Shown here: positions 1 through 10,399 of the stretch, piece after piece
Layout: each line of letters opens with the position of its first letter
Numbering within the stretch: position 1 is the first letter of the stretch
Assembly: GCF_006970445.1 (NCBI RefSeq)
Contig: NZ_CP033877.1
Location: 1,310,750-1,374,749 of the forward strand
Direction: 5' to 3'
Origin: Stenotrophomonas maltophilia
GTDB taxonomy: Bacteria > Pseudomonadota > Gammaproteobacteria > Xanthomonadales > Xanthomonadaceae
DNA length: 64,000 bases
Translations under genes and position numbers: made by a program
Notes under the pieces: model-generated
What the model was told of the DNA's origin: nothing
What the model saw: the letters and a program-made list of their open reading frames with translations, nothing else
Databases searched by the model: none

Positions 1-2
1 GC

Positions 3-3000
3 AATGCCGGCAGCATCGGTGCGCAGGCCGGCGAGCTGGTGGTGACGGTGGATGGCCGCCTGGAAAACACCGGTGCGCTGCAGTCGCGGCAGAACGTGCG
101 CGTGCAGGCCAGTGGCGACCTTGCCAATGCCGGCACCATCGCGGCTTCGCGTGAGGTGGCCATCACGTCCGGCGGCACGCTGGACAACAGCAACGGCACG
201 CTCAATGCGCAGCGCCTGCAGCTGCAGGCGCAGGGGTTGCGCAACCAGGGCGGCGCGATTGAACAGACCGGCGTGCAGGCCCTGGTGCTCAAGGCCGACG
301 CCGCCAGCAACCGCAGCAACGGCCTGCTCGGCGCACTGGATGCGGTGGCGTCAGGTGGCAATGAAAGCAATCCTGGCGGCGGCGCGTCGCCGGGCGGCGG
401 CGGAACGCCCGGAACCGGCACGCCGGGAACCGGGGGAGGAAATGGCGGTTCGACCGGTGGCCCGCCGGTGGAGCCCATGGCCGACGGCCTGATCGCCATC
501 ACCGGCACGATGGACAACGACGGCGGCAGCATCAGCAACGGCGGCGCGGTGTCACTGGCTGCACGCAACGGTCTCGACAACAGCGGCGGTCGCCTGGGAG
601 TGAGCGCGCTGCAGGCCGGGGGCGAGCTGCGCAACGATGGCGGCACGCTGCAGGTGCATGGCGATGCCGCGCTGCAGGTGAGCCTGTTGTCCAACCAGAA
701 GGGCGCGCTGAGCGTGGCTGGTGGCCTGCTGCTGGATGCGCAGTCGCTCGACAACCGCGGTGGTGAACTGCGGCACGCCGGCAAGGCGGCATCGTCATGG
801 ATGGTGCATGGCCTGTTCAACAACGACGGTGGCCTGCTGGCCACCAATGCCACGCAGCTGGCGTTGCGCGCAGGCCAGGTCGGCAATGCCGATGGCCGCA
901 TCGAACATGCCGGTGAGGGGGGGCTGCAGCTGGATACGGGCGACTGGGCCGGCGCCGGTGGCCGGCTGAGTACCCTGGGCCGCCTGCAATGGACGGCCGG
1001 CAACGCCGATCTGCGCAACGGCTCGCTCAGTGCGGCCGGATTCGACATCGTGGCCGGGACGCTGGACAACCGGGGTGGCAGCCTGCTGTCGCTCGGTACC
1101 GGTGCCAGTTCGGTGAAGGCCACGGCGCTGGACAACAGTGCCGGCGGCACGCTGGCCGGCAATGGTGATCTGGGGCTTACCGCGATCACGCTGGACAACC
1201 GCAAGGGGCTGGTGCAGCAGGCCGGCACCGGCAGCCTGCGGGTGCAGGCCGACACCCTGCGTGGCAGCGAGGGACGCCTGCTCAGCAACGGCGCGCTGGT
1301 GCTGTCCGGCGGCGAGATGGACGTGAGTGGCGGTACCACGTCGGCGCAGCGCGTGCAGATCCAGGCCGATGTGCTGCGCAACCGCCAGGGCCAGATCGTT
1401 GCGCAGGGAACGCAGGTGTTGGCACTGGACGTGCGCGATGCGCTCGACAACCAGGGCGGCCAGGTCGTCGGCAACGGCGGGCTGCGCATCGACGCCGGTC
1501 GCATCGACAACCAGCAGGGCACGCTGCAGTCGGCCAGCACGCAGGGCGTGGCGCTGACGGTGCGCGACACCCTGGACAACAGCGGCGGCGGCATTTCCGG
1601 CAATGGCCAGGTGCAGCTGCAGGTTGGCAGCCTGGTCAATCAGGGCGGCAAGGTGCTGGCGGCAGGCAGCGGCGCGCTGCAGGTGCAGGCCCGCGAACGT
1701 CTGGACAACAGCAACGGCGGCCGCCTGGCCGGTACGGGTGATCTGCGGCTGCAGGCCGCACGACTGGACAACCGCAGCGGTGCGATCGAACACGCCGGCG
1801 GCGGCACGTTGCAGATCCGCGCCGACAGCGTGCAGGGCGCGGGCGGCCGCATCCTCAGCCAGTCGACGCTGGCGCTTGAGGGCGGCGATCTGCTGCTGGG
1901 GGCCGGTAGCATTACCCAGGCCGAGCACATCGCCATCGACGCGCAGCGCCTGGACAACGCCGGCGGCAACCTCAGCGCGACCGGCAGCGACGCGCTGCGG
2001 CTGCGCGTGGCGCAGCGTATGGACAACAGTGGCGGCACCATCGCCGGCAATGGCGCGCTGGAGGTAGAGGCCGGCGAACTGATCAACCGCAAGGGCACGC
2101 TCAGCGGCGCCGGTACGGCTGACAGCACGCTGCAGATCGCCGGAGCGCTGGACAATCACGAAGGCACGATCGCCAGCAACGCCAACCGCCTGGCGGTCAC
2201 TTCCGCACGGCTGGACAACAGTGGCGGCAGCATCCGCCAGGCTGGCAACCAGGGCCTGGACATCACCACCGGCCGCCTGGACGGCAGCAAGGGCACGCTG
2301 GTCTCCTCGGCCACACTGACCCTGCGCGCCGACGACGTGGATCATCGTGACGCGACGCTGGGCGCCGATCGCTTCGACCTTGAGGCCGCCACGCTCGACA
2401 ACGGCGGTGGCCGCATCATCGCCAGCGGTGAAGGCGCCAGCCGCATCAAGGCGACGACGCTGGGCAATGCGGGTGGCACGCTGGCCAGCAATGGCGACCT
2501 GACCCTGCTGGCACAGATGCTGGACAACAGTGCAGGCAGGATCCAGCACGCCGGCAGCGGCCAGCTGCAGGTCTCGGCGCAGACCCTGCTGGGCAACAGC
2601 GGCAGCGTGCTCGGCAACGGCAGCTTCGTGCTGGATGGCGCCAACCTCGATCTGACCGGGGCAACCACCTCGGCGCGCCGCGTCGACATCACTGCCGACA
2701 CCCTGACCACCGCCGGTGGCACGCTTACCGCAACCGGTGAAGACGCGCTGCGCCTGCGCGTACAGGGTGTTCTGGACAATCGCGGCGGTTCGCTCGCCAG
2801 CAATGGCGCGCTGGATGTCACCGCGCAGCAGCTGATCAATGCGCAGGGCACGCTGCAGGGCGCAGGCACCGGTCACTCCACGCTGGCGATCGGCCACGCT
2901 CTGGACAATCAGAAGGGCCGCATCCTGCTCGGTGGTGCCGGCACCGTCACCGCGGCCAGCCTCGGCAACCAGGGCGGCACCGTACATGCGGGCGGCAGCG

Positions 3001-6000
3001 CGCTGGTGCTGGGCGTTGACGGTCGTCTCGACAATGGCGAGCAGGGCCTGCTGTCCAGCACCGGCACGATGACCCTGGAGGCCGGCAGCCTCGACAACCG
3101 CCACGGCACCCTGGTCGCTGGCGAGGACCTGAGCGCGACCACGGCGGCAGGCGTGGACAACAGCGACGGTGCGATGCAGGCCGGCGAACGGCTGCAGTTG
3201 CAGGCCAATGGCCTGGACAACCAGCGCGGCACGCTGCTGGGCGGCCAGCTGGACATCGATACCCGCGGCCAGCGGCTGGACAACCGCGCCGGCACGCTGG
3301 GCACGCAGAAGGGCGACCTGATCGTTCGCAGTGGCGCGATGGACAACCAGGGCGGTCGCGTGCAGGCGGCGGCCGACCTGACCATCAACACGGCCGGGCA
3401 GGACATCGACAACCGCGCCACCGCCGGCAGCGGTGGATTGCTGGCGGCCGGTAAGCTGCAGCTGGATGGTGGCGTGCTGGACAACCGTGGCGGCGCAGTC
3501 AATGCACAAGGCGATGCGCGCTTGCTGCTGGCCCGCGTCGACAACAGTGGCGGTGGAACACTTGCCAGCTCCGCGAATCTGTCCCTGCAGGCGGCGAGCC
3601 TGGCCAATGCCAGTGGTCGCGTGCAGGCCGGGCGCAACCTCGACCTGACCCTGGGCGGGCACCTGGACAACGCCGTCGGCGCGATCGCGGCCGGGCAGCG
3701 GTTGACCCTCACTGCCGCCAGCGTGGACAACCGCAACACCCGTGGCGGCGACGGCACGCGTGGCCTGCAGGCGGGCCAGTTGCAGTTCGGCGCCCAGTGG
3801 CTGGACAACAGCCAGGGCCAGGTCGTCACCGATGGCGGTGCGCGGCTGCAGATCAACGGCCAGCTGCAGAACACCGGCGGCGTGATCAGCACCGGCGGCA
3901 ACCTGGACAGCCAGGCGGACAACGTCGCCAACAGCGGTGGCCTGCTGCGCGCCGATGGCAGCCAGACCCTGGTGGCACGTGCGCTCAGCGAAGACGGCCA
4001 GGTGCATGCGCAGCGTGACCTCGGCCTCACCCTGCAGCAGGGCATGCACCAACGTGGTGAATGGATCGCCAACGGCACGCTGTCGCTGAACCTGTCCGGC
4101 GACCTCGACAACCAGGGTGTGGTGCGCGGTGGCAACCTCGACCTCAACGCCCAGAACATCACCAATGCGGCTTCGGGTGAGATCTCCAGCCAGGGCACGA
4201 CCCACCTCAATGCCCGTGGCCAGCTGACCAACCGGGGCCTGATCGATGGCGCGCTGACCCACCTGGAGGCCGGCGAAGTCGACAATCTCGGCACCGGGCG
4301 CATCTACGGTGATCGCGTGGCGATCTCCACCGGTGTGCTGAAGAACCGCGCCGAAGAGGCCGGTGGTGCCTCCCGCGTCGGTACCGTAGCCGCACGCGAG
4401 CGCCTGGACCTGGGCGTGCGCGAGCTGCAGAACACCGGCAAGGGCCTGATCTACAGCGGCGGTGATGCTGCCATCGGCGGCACGCTGAGTGCCGATCGCA
4501 TCGCCAGCGGCATTGCCGGGCGGATCGACAACATCAGCTCGGTCATCGATGTGACCGGCAACCTGTCCATCGATGCGCAGGTGGTCAACAACATCCGCGA
4601 GAACGTGGTCGTTTCGCAGACCAGGACCGTGATGGATCCGGTGCGGCTGGACCGCCCGGCATGGTGGCGCAACGGCAAGAACGGCACCGAGGACATCCGC
4701 AGTACCAGCCACTACTCCGCGCACGAGGTGTACTACCTCGACCCGGCCGACATCCTCGAAGACACGCCGCACATCACGCCTGATGGCTTTACCGTGCATC
4801 GCGCGGTGGTGCGCCTGAGCTCGAAGACCAGTGCCTACTTCTTCGGGCGCGGTGGCCTGTATGCCGGCCTGGGCGAGCGCGCGCGCCTGAACGTGCAGGA
4901 TGGCACGGTGGTGATGTACTACGTCGGCCGCCAGGACAACCAGGTCAATCCGGACCAGGTGCGTGTCGGCGCGGATGACCCGTTCGCCGAGCTGAGTACC
5001 TTGCATCCCGATGCGCCGGCATTCCGATATGTCGACGACAAGCTGACCTATTCCAGCAACTACGGAACCTGCACCACTAACTGCGTGCAGTTGTGGACCT
5101 ACAAGGACTACAACGATCCGGACCATACGCTGACCAATCCGCGCGGCTCGGGTGGCAACAACGTCAGCAGCAATGAGCAGTACCGCATCGCCACCCGGAC
5201 GGTGACCGAAGATGTGCTCGGCGCCGGGGTAGGCGCCGACGCGGTGATCCGCTCCGGCGGCGCGATGCGCATCGGCACCGACAGCCTGAAGAACCACTAC
5301 GGCAGCATCGCCGCAGGGGGCAACCTGAGCATCGTGGGACTGACCGCGACGGCGAAGGTGGAGAACCTGGCGCAGACGCTGTTCCGCACCCATGAATTCA
5401 ACAATGTGGGCCACACCTACAGCAACGAACGGGTCACCTGGAGCAATGACACGATCTCCGAGGAGATCGGCAGGATCGGTGGCAGCATCACCAGTGGTGG
5501 CACGCTGGTCATCGACGTCGGTGACCTGAGCAACCTCAACCAGGGGCGAAACGCGCCGAACGTGCAGAACGGTTCAGCGATGGCCAACCTCAACGTGCAG
5601 GGGCCGAAGGCGCTGCCGGATGGGCCGGGCCATGGCGGTGCGCAGGGGCCGGGCCAGTCCACCGGCACCGGTGCCGAACGCGCGCTGGCGCAGGCGGCCG
5701 ATGCCGCCGGCACCCAGCAGGGCGGCAACGTCGGCGGCGTCGCCGGCAACAGCGGCACCTCTGGGCCGCGCGTGGTCGCGGCCAGTGGTGGATCACCGGA
5801 CCGCATCGCGATGGGCGCACCGGACACGCGCGCGCCGAGCGCCAGCCTGTTCAACGTCAATCCCAACAGTGACCACTACCTGGTCGAGACCGATCCGCGC
5901 TTCACCGATCACAAGACGTGGCTGAGCTCGGACCACCTGCTGGGCCAGATGGGTTACTCGCCCGATACCGTGCACAAGCGCCTGGGGGATGGCTACTACG

Positions 6001-9000
6001 AGCAGAAACTGGTGCGCGAGCAGATCGGCCAGCTGACCGGTCGCCGCTTCCTCGACGGTTACGCCAGCGACGAGGCGCAGTACCGCGCGCTGCTGGAGGC
6101 CGGTGCCACGGTGGCCAGCGAATGGGGCCTGCGTCCCGGCGTGGCACTGACCGAAGCACAGATGGCACAGCTGACCAGTGACATCGTCTGGCTGGTCGAG
6201 CAGACCGTCACCCTGGCCGATGGCAGCACCACCACCGCGCTGGTGCCGCAGGTCTACCTGCGCCTGCGCCCGGGCGACCTCGACGGCAACGGTGCATTGC
6301 TGGCCGGTGCCAATGTCGATATCAATCTGGGCAATGGCCTGGTCAACACCGGCAACATCGCCGGCCGCAAGCTGGTGACCATCGATGCAGGCAACATCGA
6401 GCATCTGGGCGGCAGTATTTCCGGCCAGTACGTCGGGCTGTCGTCGGACAAGGACATCCGTGTTGTGGGTGCCGCCGTGACGGCCACCGATGCGCTGTCG
6501 GTCAAGGCGGCGGGCAATGTCACGGTGGCCTCCACGGTGGAGACACAGCGGGGCGGTGGCACCTACCAGTACGAAACCAACCGCATTGATCGGGTCGCCG
6601 GCCTGTATGTAACCAACCCCAGCGGCGACGGCATGTTGTCGGTGGTGGCTGGCGGTGACATCAGCCTGCAGGCCGCACAGCTCCGCAACGCTGGCACTGA
6701 CGGCCTGACCCAGCTGGCGGCAGGCGGCACTCTGGATGTTGGCTCGATTGCGCTGGAGGAACGCCGCGACGCTACCTTCGATGAACGCAACCACCAGCGC
6801 AGCAGCAGGACGACACATGCCGCATCGTCGGTGCAGGGCGCTGGCGACGTGGTGCTGGCCGCTGGCAAGGACATCACACTGGCCGCCGCGCAGATCAAGG
6901 CGGGGGGCGGTCTGGCATTGCAGGCCGGTGGGGACATCAACAGCCAGGCGCTGGTGGACAGCGAAAGCCGCGATTTTGCCAATGCGGGCAAGCGCAGTTC
7001 GCTGCAGCTCAGCCAGCGTGATGAAACGGTGCGGGGTAGCCAGTTGTCTGCTGACGGCGGAATCGCACTCAGTGCAGGCCGCGATGTGAACTTGGTAGCC
7101 GCAGAGGTACGAAGCGAACAGGACGCGATCAGTATTGGTGCCGGTCGTGATGTGAATCTGACATCCGCGCAGGAAAAGCACACCTGGGAGCAGGACACGC
7201 AGCGCAAGAAGCGTGGGCTCACGTCCACTACGCGTACCTCAACGCACGATGCAACCCAGGATGCACTGGCCGTTGGCACGGTTTTGTCGGGTGAGCGGAT
7301 CAGCATCGGCGCAGGTCGTGACATCACAGTCGAGGGCGCAAAGATTGCAGCCACTGGCGATGTAGTGATGGCTGCCAAGGGCAATCTCAGTATTGTTGCT
7401 GCGGAGTCCAGTCATTCCGAACAGCACAGTAGCGATCGCAAGAAGTCCGGGCTGCTTGGGGGGATGAATGGCAGCTTCGGGGTTACTTTCGGCAGCCGAA
7501 GTGCCGGCAACAGCAGCTCCCTGACCGAAACGGTCGCGGAAGGAAGCATCGTCGGCAGCGCGCTGGGCAGCGTGACACTAACGGCGGGAGAAACGCTGCA
7601 CATCGGCGGGTCAGATGTTCTCTCCAAGAATGGAATGACGTTGCTTGGCAAGGATGTACGCATCGATTCAGCAGAACAGCACTCGGAGTACAACGACAGG
7701 AACTACTTCAGGCAGTCAGGTCTGAACGTCGCCGTGGGCGGTGCGACCGTTGATACGATTCAAAGTGCACGCGCCGTGTATGCCTTCGCCAAGCGCGCAG
7801 ACGAGGTCGAGGACGATCGCCTCAAGGCGCTCTATGCGTACAAGGCGGCGCAGGGTGCAATCGCGGTGGCCCAGGCTGCGGGGCAGCAGTCGGGCGATGG
7901 AGGTGGCGGCGCCGGATTGAACGTCCGGGTGACCGCAGGAACCCAGCGATCCCAGTCGGAAACGACGATGGAGCAGACGACCCATCGTGGCAGCACATTG
8001 CACAGTGATGGCGATGTGGTGATCGCAGCCACGGGCAGTGATCTGACCGTGGTGGGCAGTAACGTGTCAGGTCGCAACGTAGATCTTGCGGCGGCCAAGG
8101 ATCTGATGATCAGAAGCAGCGAGGATCGCTATGCCCAGGACAGCAGAAGCCAGTCCCAGGGTGGAGAGATCGGTGTTGCGATCAGTGGAAGCAGCGGCGG
8201 CGGTGCAGCGATCGGTGTCTATGTTGGCGCCAATGCCGCGCGTGGCAAGGCCGACGGGAACGGCACCGTCCACAACGAAAGTTTCATCAAGGTCGGGGAT
8301 CGCCTTACGTTTGCGAGTGGTGGAGACACGACTCTGCAGGGCGCACAGCTGGTTGCCAACCAGGTGATTGGCCAAGTGGCGGGCAATCTGACGGTGCGCA
8401 CAGAGCAGGACACGGATAGATACAAGAGTCAGCAGCTTGCGGCGAAAGGTGAAGCCACGATTGGCTATGGCTTCGAGGGTAGTGCCAGCGGCAGTGCCGC
8501 CATGATTGACAGTGACTACCGTAGCGTCCGTGAGCAGACGGGAATCGCCGCTGGTGACGGGGGCTTCCAGTTGCAGGTGGCGGGCAACACGCATCTGGTC
8601 GGGGCCGTCATCGCAAGTACCGCGGATCCCTCGAAGAATCTGCTGTCGACGGGTAGCTTGACGGTTGAGGATCTCAAGAACCGAGCGGAGTTCGTTTCTG
8701 CATCGATCAGTGGCGGTACCAGCGGCGGTGGGAGCCCCTCGGACGGGTTCAATTTCGACCCGTCGGTGATGCCGGGCCTGCCGACGGGTGACAGCAAGAG
8801 CTCCACCACGCGAAGCGGCGTGGCCGACGGCACGATCGACATTCGAAATGGAGATAGCAGTACGCTGGCAGGTCTGCAGCGCGGCGTAACCAGTCTGGAC
8901 AATGCCAATGGGTTTGCGCCCATTTTCGACGAGAAGAAGGTTCAGGAGCGGCAGGAACTGACGCAGATCCTGGGAGAGATTGGTTTCAAGGCCGTTGGCA

Positions 9001-10391
9001 ATCTGGCCTCCAAGAAGAGTGCCCAGGCCAAGGTGGACCTGGAAGTTGCGCGCGCCAACGGCGATGCCGAGGCCGAGGCCGACGCGCTGCGGCGGATCAG
9101 CGAGTGGGGTGAAAGCGGGCGCAACAAGGTCCTGCTGCATGGCCTGACAGGCGCTGCCGTTGCGGCATTGAGCGGGGGCGATATTGGTGGCGCTGCAGCG
9201 GGTGCTACCGGTGCCGCGCTGGCCAAGGAGGCAATGACGCGTTTCCTCACAGGCCAGGGCATGGATCCGCGAAGTGGTGAGTTCAACAGCTTGATCGAAC
9301 TCGCCAGTGCTGCGCTGGGCGGGGTCGTGGGTGGTGCCGACGGTGCGGGCACGGCGCTACTGGGTGATCAGTTCAACCGACAGTTGCATCCTGATGAAAT
9401 CAATTTCCTGTCCGCAAAAGCAAAGGACTTCGCCAATCTGCTGTTCGGATGCGGGGAAAGCTGTAGTGACGACCAGGTCAAGGTGGCACGGGGGCGTCTG
9501 TTACGCGAAGCCTACGCACGTGTAGATGCCATATACGGCTCGTATGAGGCAGATTTTGCGGCGTCAAGCTTCATTGGCTCAAACCCAATGATGTTCGTTG
9601 GTCCCGATGGTCAGCAGCGCGAGGGGTTCATAGAACTGGACAATGATCGCCGCAATGACCACAGCCTGTACAAGGATCTGCTTGGCACCCGGCGAACGGA
9701 ATTCAATCTGTTGACGGAAGCACTGCTGGACGGTGGGAAAACCGAAGCGGCGCTAAGGCTGGACTACAACCGGCAGCTCGCTGAGCTCGCCACGAGTGCA
9801 CGTGGCCGTGATGGAGTGATGATCCTCGAAACCTTCAGTGGAGAAATCGGGGGGTGGGGCTCAGTAGTAAAGAATGTACTGAAGGGGGATGGTGAGGCCG
9901 CAAGCCTCGCAGCTGCACCTCTTCTTATTTTTACGAAGGTGCCGGGGGCCAAGGCCGCAGCCGAGTTGGCGGAGGACCTAGCGACGCAGATTGTGAAGGG
10001 AGCCGCGTCGCGGGCCGAGGCAACAGCAGGCACAATGAGTGCGAACATTGGCACTCCCTTGACCTTCAACAAGGCGACCAGGACTTGGAGTAGTCCGGGA
10101 GGGCTTGACTATGGGATGGGCTCTATACATGGAAATCGTATCAAGCACATATTGGCACATACGGTTCCAAACCCAGCAAAGGTCACGCATTCCGTTTTCG
10201 TTGAGGATAGATCCAAGTTGATCTCTCTTATCGACGAGGCTTGGAGGATGAAGGGCGCTGCGGTGCCTGGAGATCCGGGAGCATTCATCGTCCCAATGGG
10301 GCGAGTGATTGGCACTGCCGGTGAGAAGAACATAAGAATTATTGTTAAGCCTGGCACCAATAAAATAGTATCTGCGTATCCTGTACAGTGA
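3..10391 (+). CDS. CdiA/FhaB-like haemagglutinin-repeat exoprotein with C-terminal nuclease tip (5' partial)
   Basis: The frame is already open at base 3, so the TPS secretion domain and signal peptide lie upstream of the window; more than 3,450 residues are visible. Residues are counted from the GTG at 39. An N-terminal array of short LDN-x-G-G repeats (about 1-1500) is broken by a Gly/Pro-rich linker near residues 110-146. A non-repetitive segment with a Cys pair (about 1520-1730) sits where CdiA proteins carry their receptor-binding region. A conserved YLVETDPRFT block follows near 1945, then a second, more divergent haemagglutinin-repeat region (about 2090-2900). A pretoxin region carries NRQLHPDE at 3113, and a variable tip closes the protein. 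Such proteins are exported by a TpsB/CdiB pore, stay on the cell surface and deliver the tip into neighbouring bacteria. No VENN motif was seen here, so the pretoxin type differs from the Enterobacteriaceae form. Family assignment is firm; the delivery role is inferred from architecture. Confidence 0.93.
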   Translation, partial: NAGSIGAQAGELVVTVDGRLENTGALQSRQNVRVQASGDLANAGTIAASREVAITSGGTLDNSNGTLNAQRLQLQAQGLRNQGGAIEQTGVQALVLKADAASNRSNGLLGALDAVASGGNESNPGGGASPGGGGTPGTGTPGTGGGNGGSTGGPPVEPMADGLIAITGTMDNDGGSISNGGAVSLAARNGLDNSGGRLGVSALQAGGELRNDGGTLQVHGDAALQVSLLSNQKGALSVAGGLLLDAQSLDNRGGELRHAGKAASSWMVHGLFNNDGGLLATNATQLALRAGQVGNADGRIEHAGEGGLQLDTGDWAGAGGRLSTLGRLQWTAGNADLRNGSLSAAGFDIVAGTLDNRGGSLLSLGTGASSVKATALDNSAGGTLAGNGDLGLTAITLDNRKGLVQQAGTGSLRVQADTLRGSEGRLLSNGALVLSGGEMDVSGGTTSAQRVQIQADVLRNRQGQIVAQGTQVLALDVRDALDNQGGQVVGNGGLRIDAGRIDNQQGTLQSASTQGVALTVRDTLDNSGGGISGNGQVQLQVGSLVNQGGKVLAAGSGALQVQARERLDNSNGGRLAGTGDLRLQAARLDNRSGAIEHAGGGTLQIRADSVQGAGGRILSQSTLALEGGDLLLGAGSITQAEHIAIDAQRLDNAGGNLSATGSDALRLRVAQRMDNSGGTIAGNGALEVEAGELINRKGTLSGAGTADSTLQIAGALDNHEGTIASNANRLAVTSARLDNSGGSIRQAGNQGLDITTGRLDGSKGTLVSSATLTLRADDVDHRDATLGADRFDLEAATLDNGGGRIIASGEGASRIKATTLGNAGGTLASNGDLTLLAQMLDNSAGRIQHAGSGQLQVSAQTLLGNSGSVLGNGSFVLDGANLDLTGATTSARRVDITADTLTTAGGTLTATGEDALRLRVQGVLDNRGGSLASNGALDVTAQQLINAQGTLQGAGTGHSTLAIGHALDNQKGRILLGGAGTVTAASLGNQGGTVHAGGSALVLGVDGRLDNGEQGLLSSTGTMTLEAGSLDNRHGTLVAGEDLSATTAAGVDNSDGAMQAGERLQLQANGLDNQRGTLLGGQLDIDTRGQRLDNRAGTLGTQKGDLIVRSGAMDNQGGRVQAAADLTINTAGQDIDNRATAGSGGLLAAGKLQLDGGVLDNRGGAVNAQGDARLLLARVDNSGGGTLASSANLSLQAASLANASGRVQAGRNLDLTLGGHLDNAVGAIAAGQRLTLTAASVDNRNTRGGDGTRGLQAGQLQFGAQWLDNSQGQVVTDGGARLQINGQLQNTGGVISTGGNLDSQADNVANSGGLLRADGSQTLVARALSEDGQVHAQRDLGLTLQQGMHQRGEWIANGTLSLNLSGDLDNQGVVRGGNLDLNAQNITNAASGEISSQGTTHLNARGQLTNRGLIDGALTHLEAGEVDNLGTGRIYGDRVAISTGVLKNRAEEAGGASRVGTVAARERLDLGVRELQNTGKGLIYSGGDAAIGGTLSADRIASGIAGRIDNISSVIDVTGNLSIDAQVVNNIRENVVVSQTRTVMDPVRLDRPAWWRNGKNGTEDIRSTSHYSAHEVYYLDPADILEDTPHITPDGFTVHRAVVRLSSKTSAYFFGRGGLYAGLGERARLNVQDGTVVMYYVGRQDNQVNPDQVRVGADDPFAELSTLHPDAPAFRYVDDKLTYSSNYGTCTTNCVQLWTYKDYNDPDHTLTNPRGSGGNNVSSNEQYRIATRTVTEDVLGAGVGADAVIRSGGAMRIGTDSLKNHYGSIAAGGNLSIVGLTATAKVENLAQTLFRTHEFNNVGHTYSNERVTWSNDTISEEIGRIGGSITSGGTLVIDVGDLSNLNQGRNAPNVQNGSAMANLNVQGPKALPDGPGHGGAQGPGQSTGTGAERALAQAADAAGTQQGGNVGGVAGNSGTSGPRVVAASGGSPDRIAMGAPDTRAPSASLFNVNPNSDHYLVETDPRFTDHKTWLSSDHLLGQMGYSPDTVHKRLGDGYYEQKLVREQIGQLTGRRFLDGYASDEAQYRALLEAGATVASEWGLRPGVALTEAQMAQLTSDIVWLVEQTVTLADGSTTTALVPQVYLRLRPGDLDGNGALLAGANVDINLGNGLVNTGNIAGRKLVTIDAGNIEHLGGSISGQYVGLSSDKDIRVVGAAVTATDALSVKAAGNVTVASTVETQRGGGTYQYETNRIDRVAGLYVTNPSGDGMLSVVAGGDISLQAAQLRNAGTDGLTQLAAGGTLDVGSIALEERRDATFDERNHQRSSRTTHAASSVQGAGDVVLAAGKDITLAAAQIKAGGGLALQAGGDINSQALVDSESRDFANAGKRSSLQLSQRDETVRGSQLSADGGIALSAGRDVNLVAAEVRSEQDAISIGAGRDVNLTSAQEKHTWEQDTQRKKRGLTSTTRTSTHDATQDALAVGTVLSGERISIGAGRDITVEGAKIAATGDVVMAAKGNLSIVAAESSHSEQHSSDRKKSGLLGGMNGSFGVTFGSRSAGNSSSLTETVAEGSIVGSALGSVTLTAGETLHIGGSDVLSKNGMTLLGKDVRIDSAEQHSEYNDRNYFRQSGLNVAVGGATVDTIQSARAVYAFAKRADEVEDDRLKALYAYKAAQGAIAVAQAAGQQSGDGGGGAGLNVRVTAGTQRSQSETTMEQTTHRGSTLHSDGDVVIAATGSDLTVVGSNVSGRNVDLAAAKDLMIRSSEDRYAQDSRSQSQGGEIGVAISGSSGGGAAIGVYVGANAARGKADGNGTVHNESFIKVGDRLTFASGGDTTLQGAQLVANQVIGQVAGNLTVRTEQDTDRYKSQQLAAKGEATIGYGFEGSASGSAAMIDSDYRSVREQTGIAAGDGGFQLQVAGNTHLVGAVIASTADPSKNLLSTGSLTVEDLKNRAEFVSASISGGTSGGGSPSDGFNFDPSVMPGLPTGDSKSSTTRSGVADGTIDIRNGDSSTLAGLQRGVTSLDNANGFAPIFDEKKVQERQELTQILGEIGFKAVGNLASKKSAQAKVDLEVARANGDAEAEADALRRISEWGESGRNKVLLHGLTGAAVAALSGGDIGGAAAGATGAALAKEAMTRFLTGQGMDPRSGEFNSLIELASAALGGVVGGADGAGTALLGDQFNRQLHPDEINFLSAKAKDFANLLFGCGESCSDDQVKVARGRLLREAYARVDAIYGSYEADFAASSFIGSNPMMFVGPDGQQREGFIELDNDRRNDHSLYKDLLGTRRTEFNLLTEALLDGGKTEAALRLDYNRQLAELATSARGRDGVMILETFSGEIGGWGSVVKNVLKGDGEAASLAAAPLLIFTKVPGAKAAAELAEDLATQIVKGAASRAEATAGTMSANIGTPLTFNKATRTWSSPGGLDYGMGSIHGNRIKHILAHTVPNPAKVTHSVFVEDRSKLISLIDEAWRMKGAAVPGDPGAFIVPMGRVIGTAGEKNIRIIVKPGTNKIVSAYPVQ
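39..4530 (+). repeat. Tandem LDN-G-G haemagglutinin repeats (protein-level repeat array)
   Basis: Inside the exoprotein gene, units of roughly 20-25 codons recur with a core of Leu-Asp-Asn followed by Gly-Gly or Gly-x-Gly, alternating with Ala/Gly-Leu-x-Leu strands. This is the signature of the beta-helix shaft of filamentous haemagglutinins. The DNA echoes it as recurring ctggacaac...ggcggc words, which makes the stretch prone to recombination and assembly collapse. It is coding, not an intergenic satellite. Confidence 0.85.
10050..10388 (+). other. C-terminal toxin domain of the exoprotein (BECR-type RNase fold, inferred)
   Basis: The last about 112 codons are the variable tip. Seen: a His-Gly-Asn-Arg-x-Lys-His core (His codon at 10128), a second His pair, a Ser/Thr-His-Ser-Val-Phe segment, a conserved MGRVIGT strand, and a KPGT...AYPV ending. 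This arrangement of N-terminal His/Lys and a C-terminal strand ending in Y-P resembles the barnase/EndoU/colicin-E5/RelE (BECR) nuclease tips of polymorphic toxins. The exact family was not identified. Base composition turns AT-richer from about 10100, as expected for an exchangeable cassette. Confidence 0.55.
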
Positions 10392-10399
10392 GGTGTTTC

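Noticed and set aside
39..4500. Recurring ctggacaac/ggcggc words as a CRISPR or satellite array
   Set aside because: The words are in-frame codons of LDN-G-G protein repeats with irregular spacing and no unique spacers.
795..5414. A 1,500-codon open frame on the minus strand opposite the haemagglutinin repeats
   Set aside because: It is antisense to the repetitive exoprotein gene; high GC and repeat periodicity keep the opposite frame open. Its product has no recognisable domain, only repeats of the antisense words.
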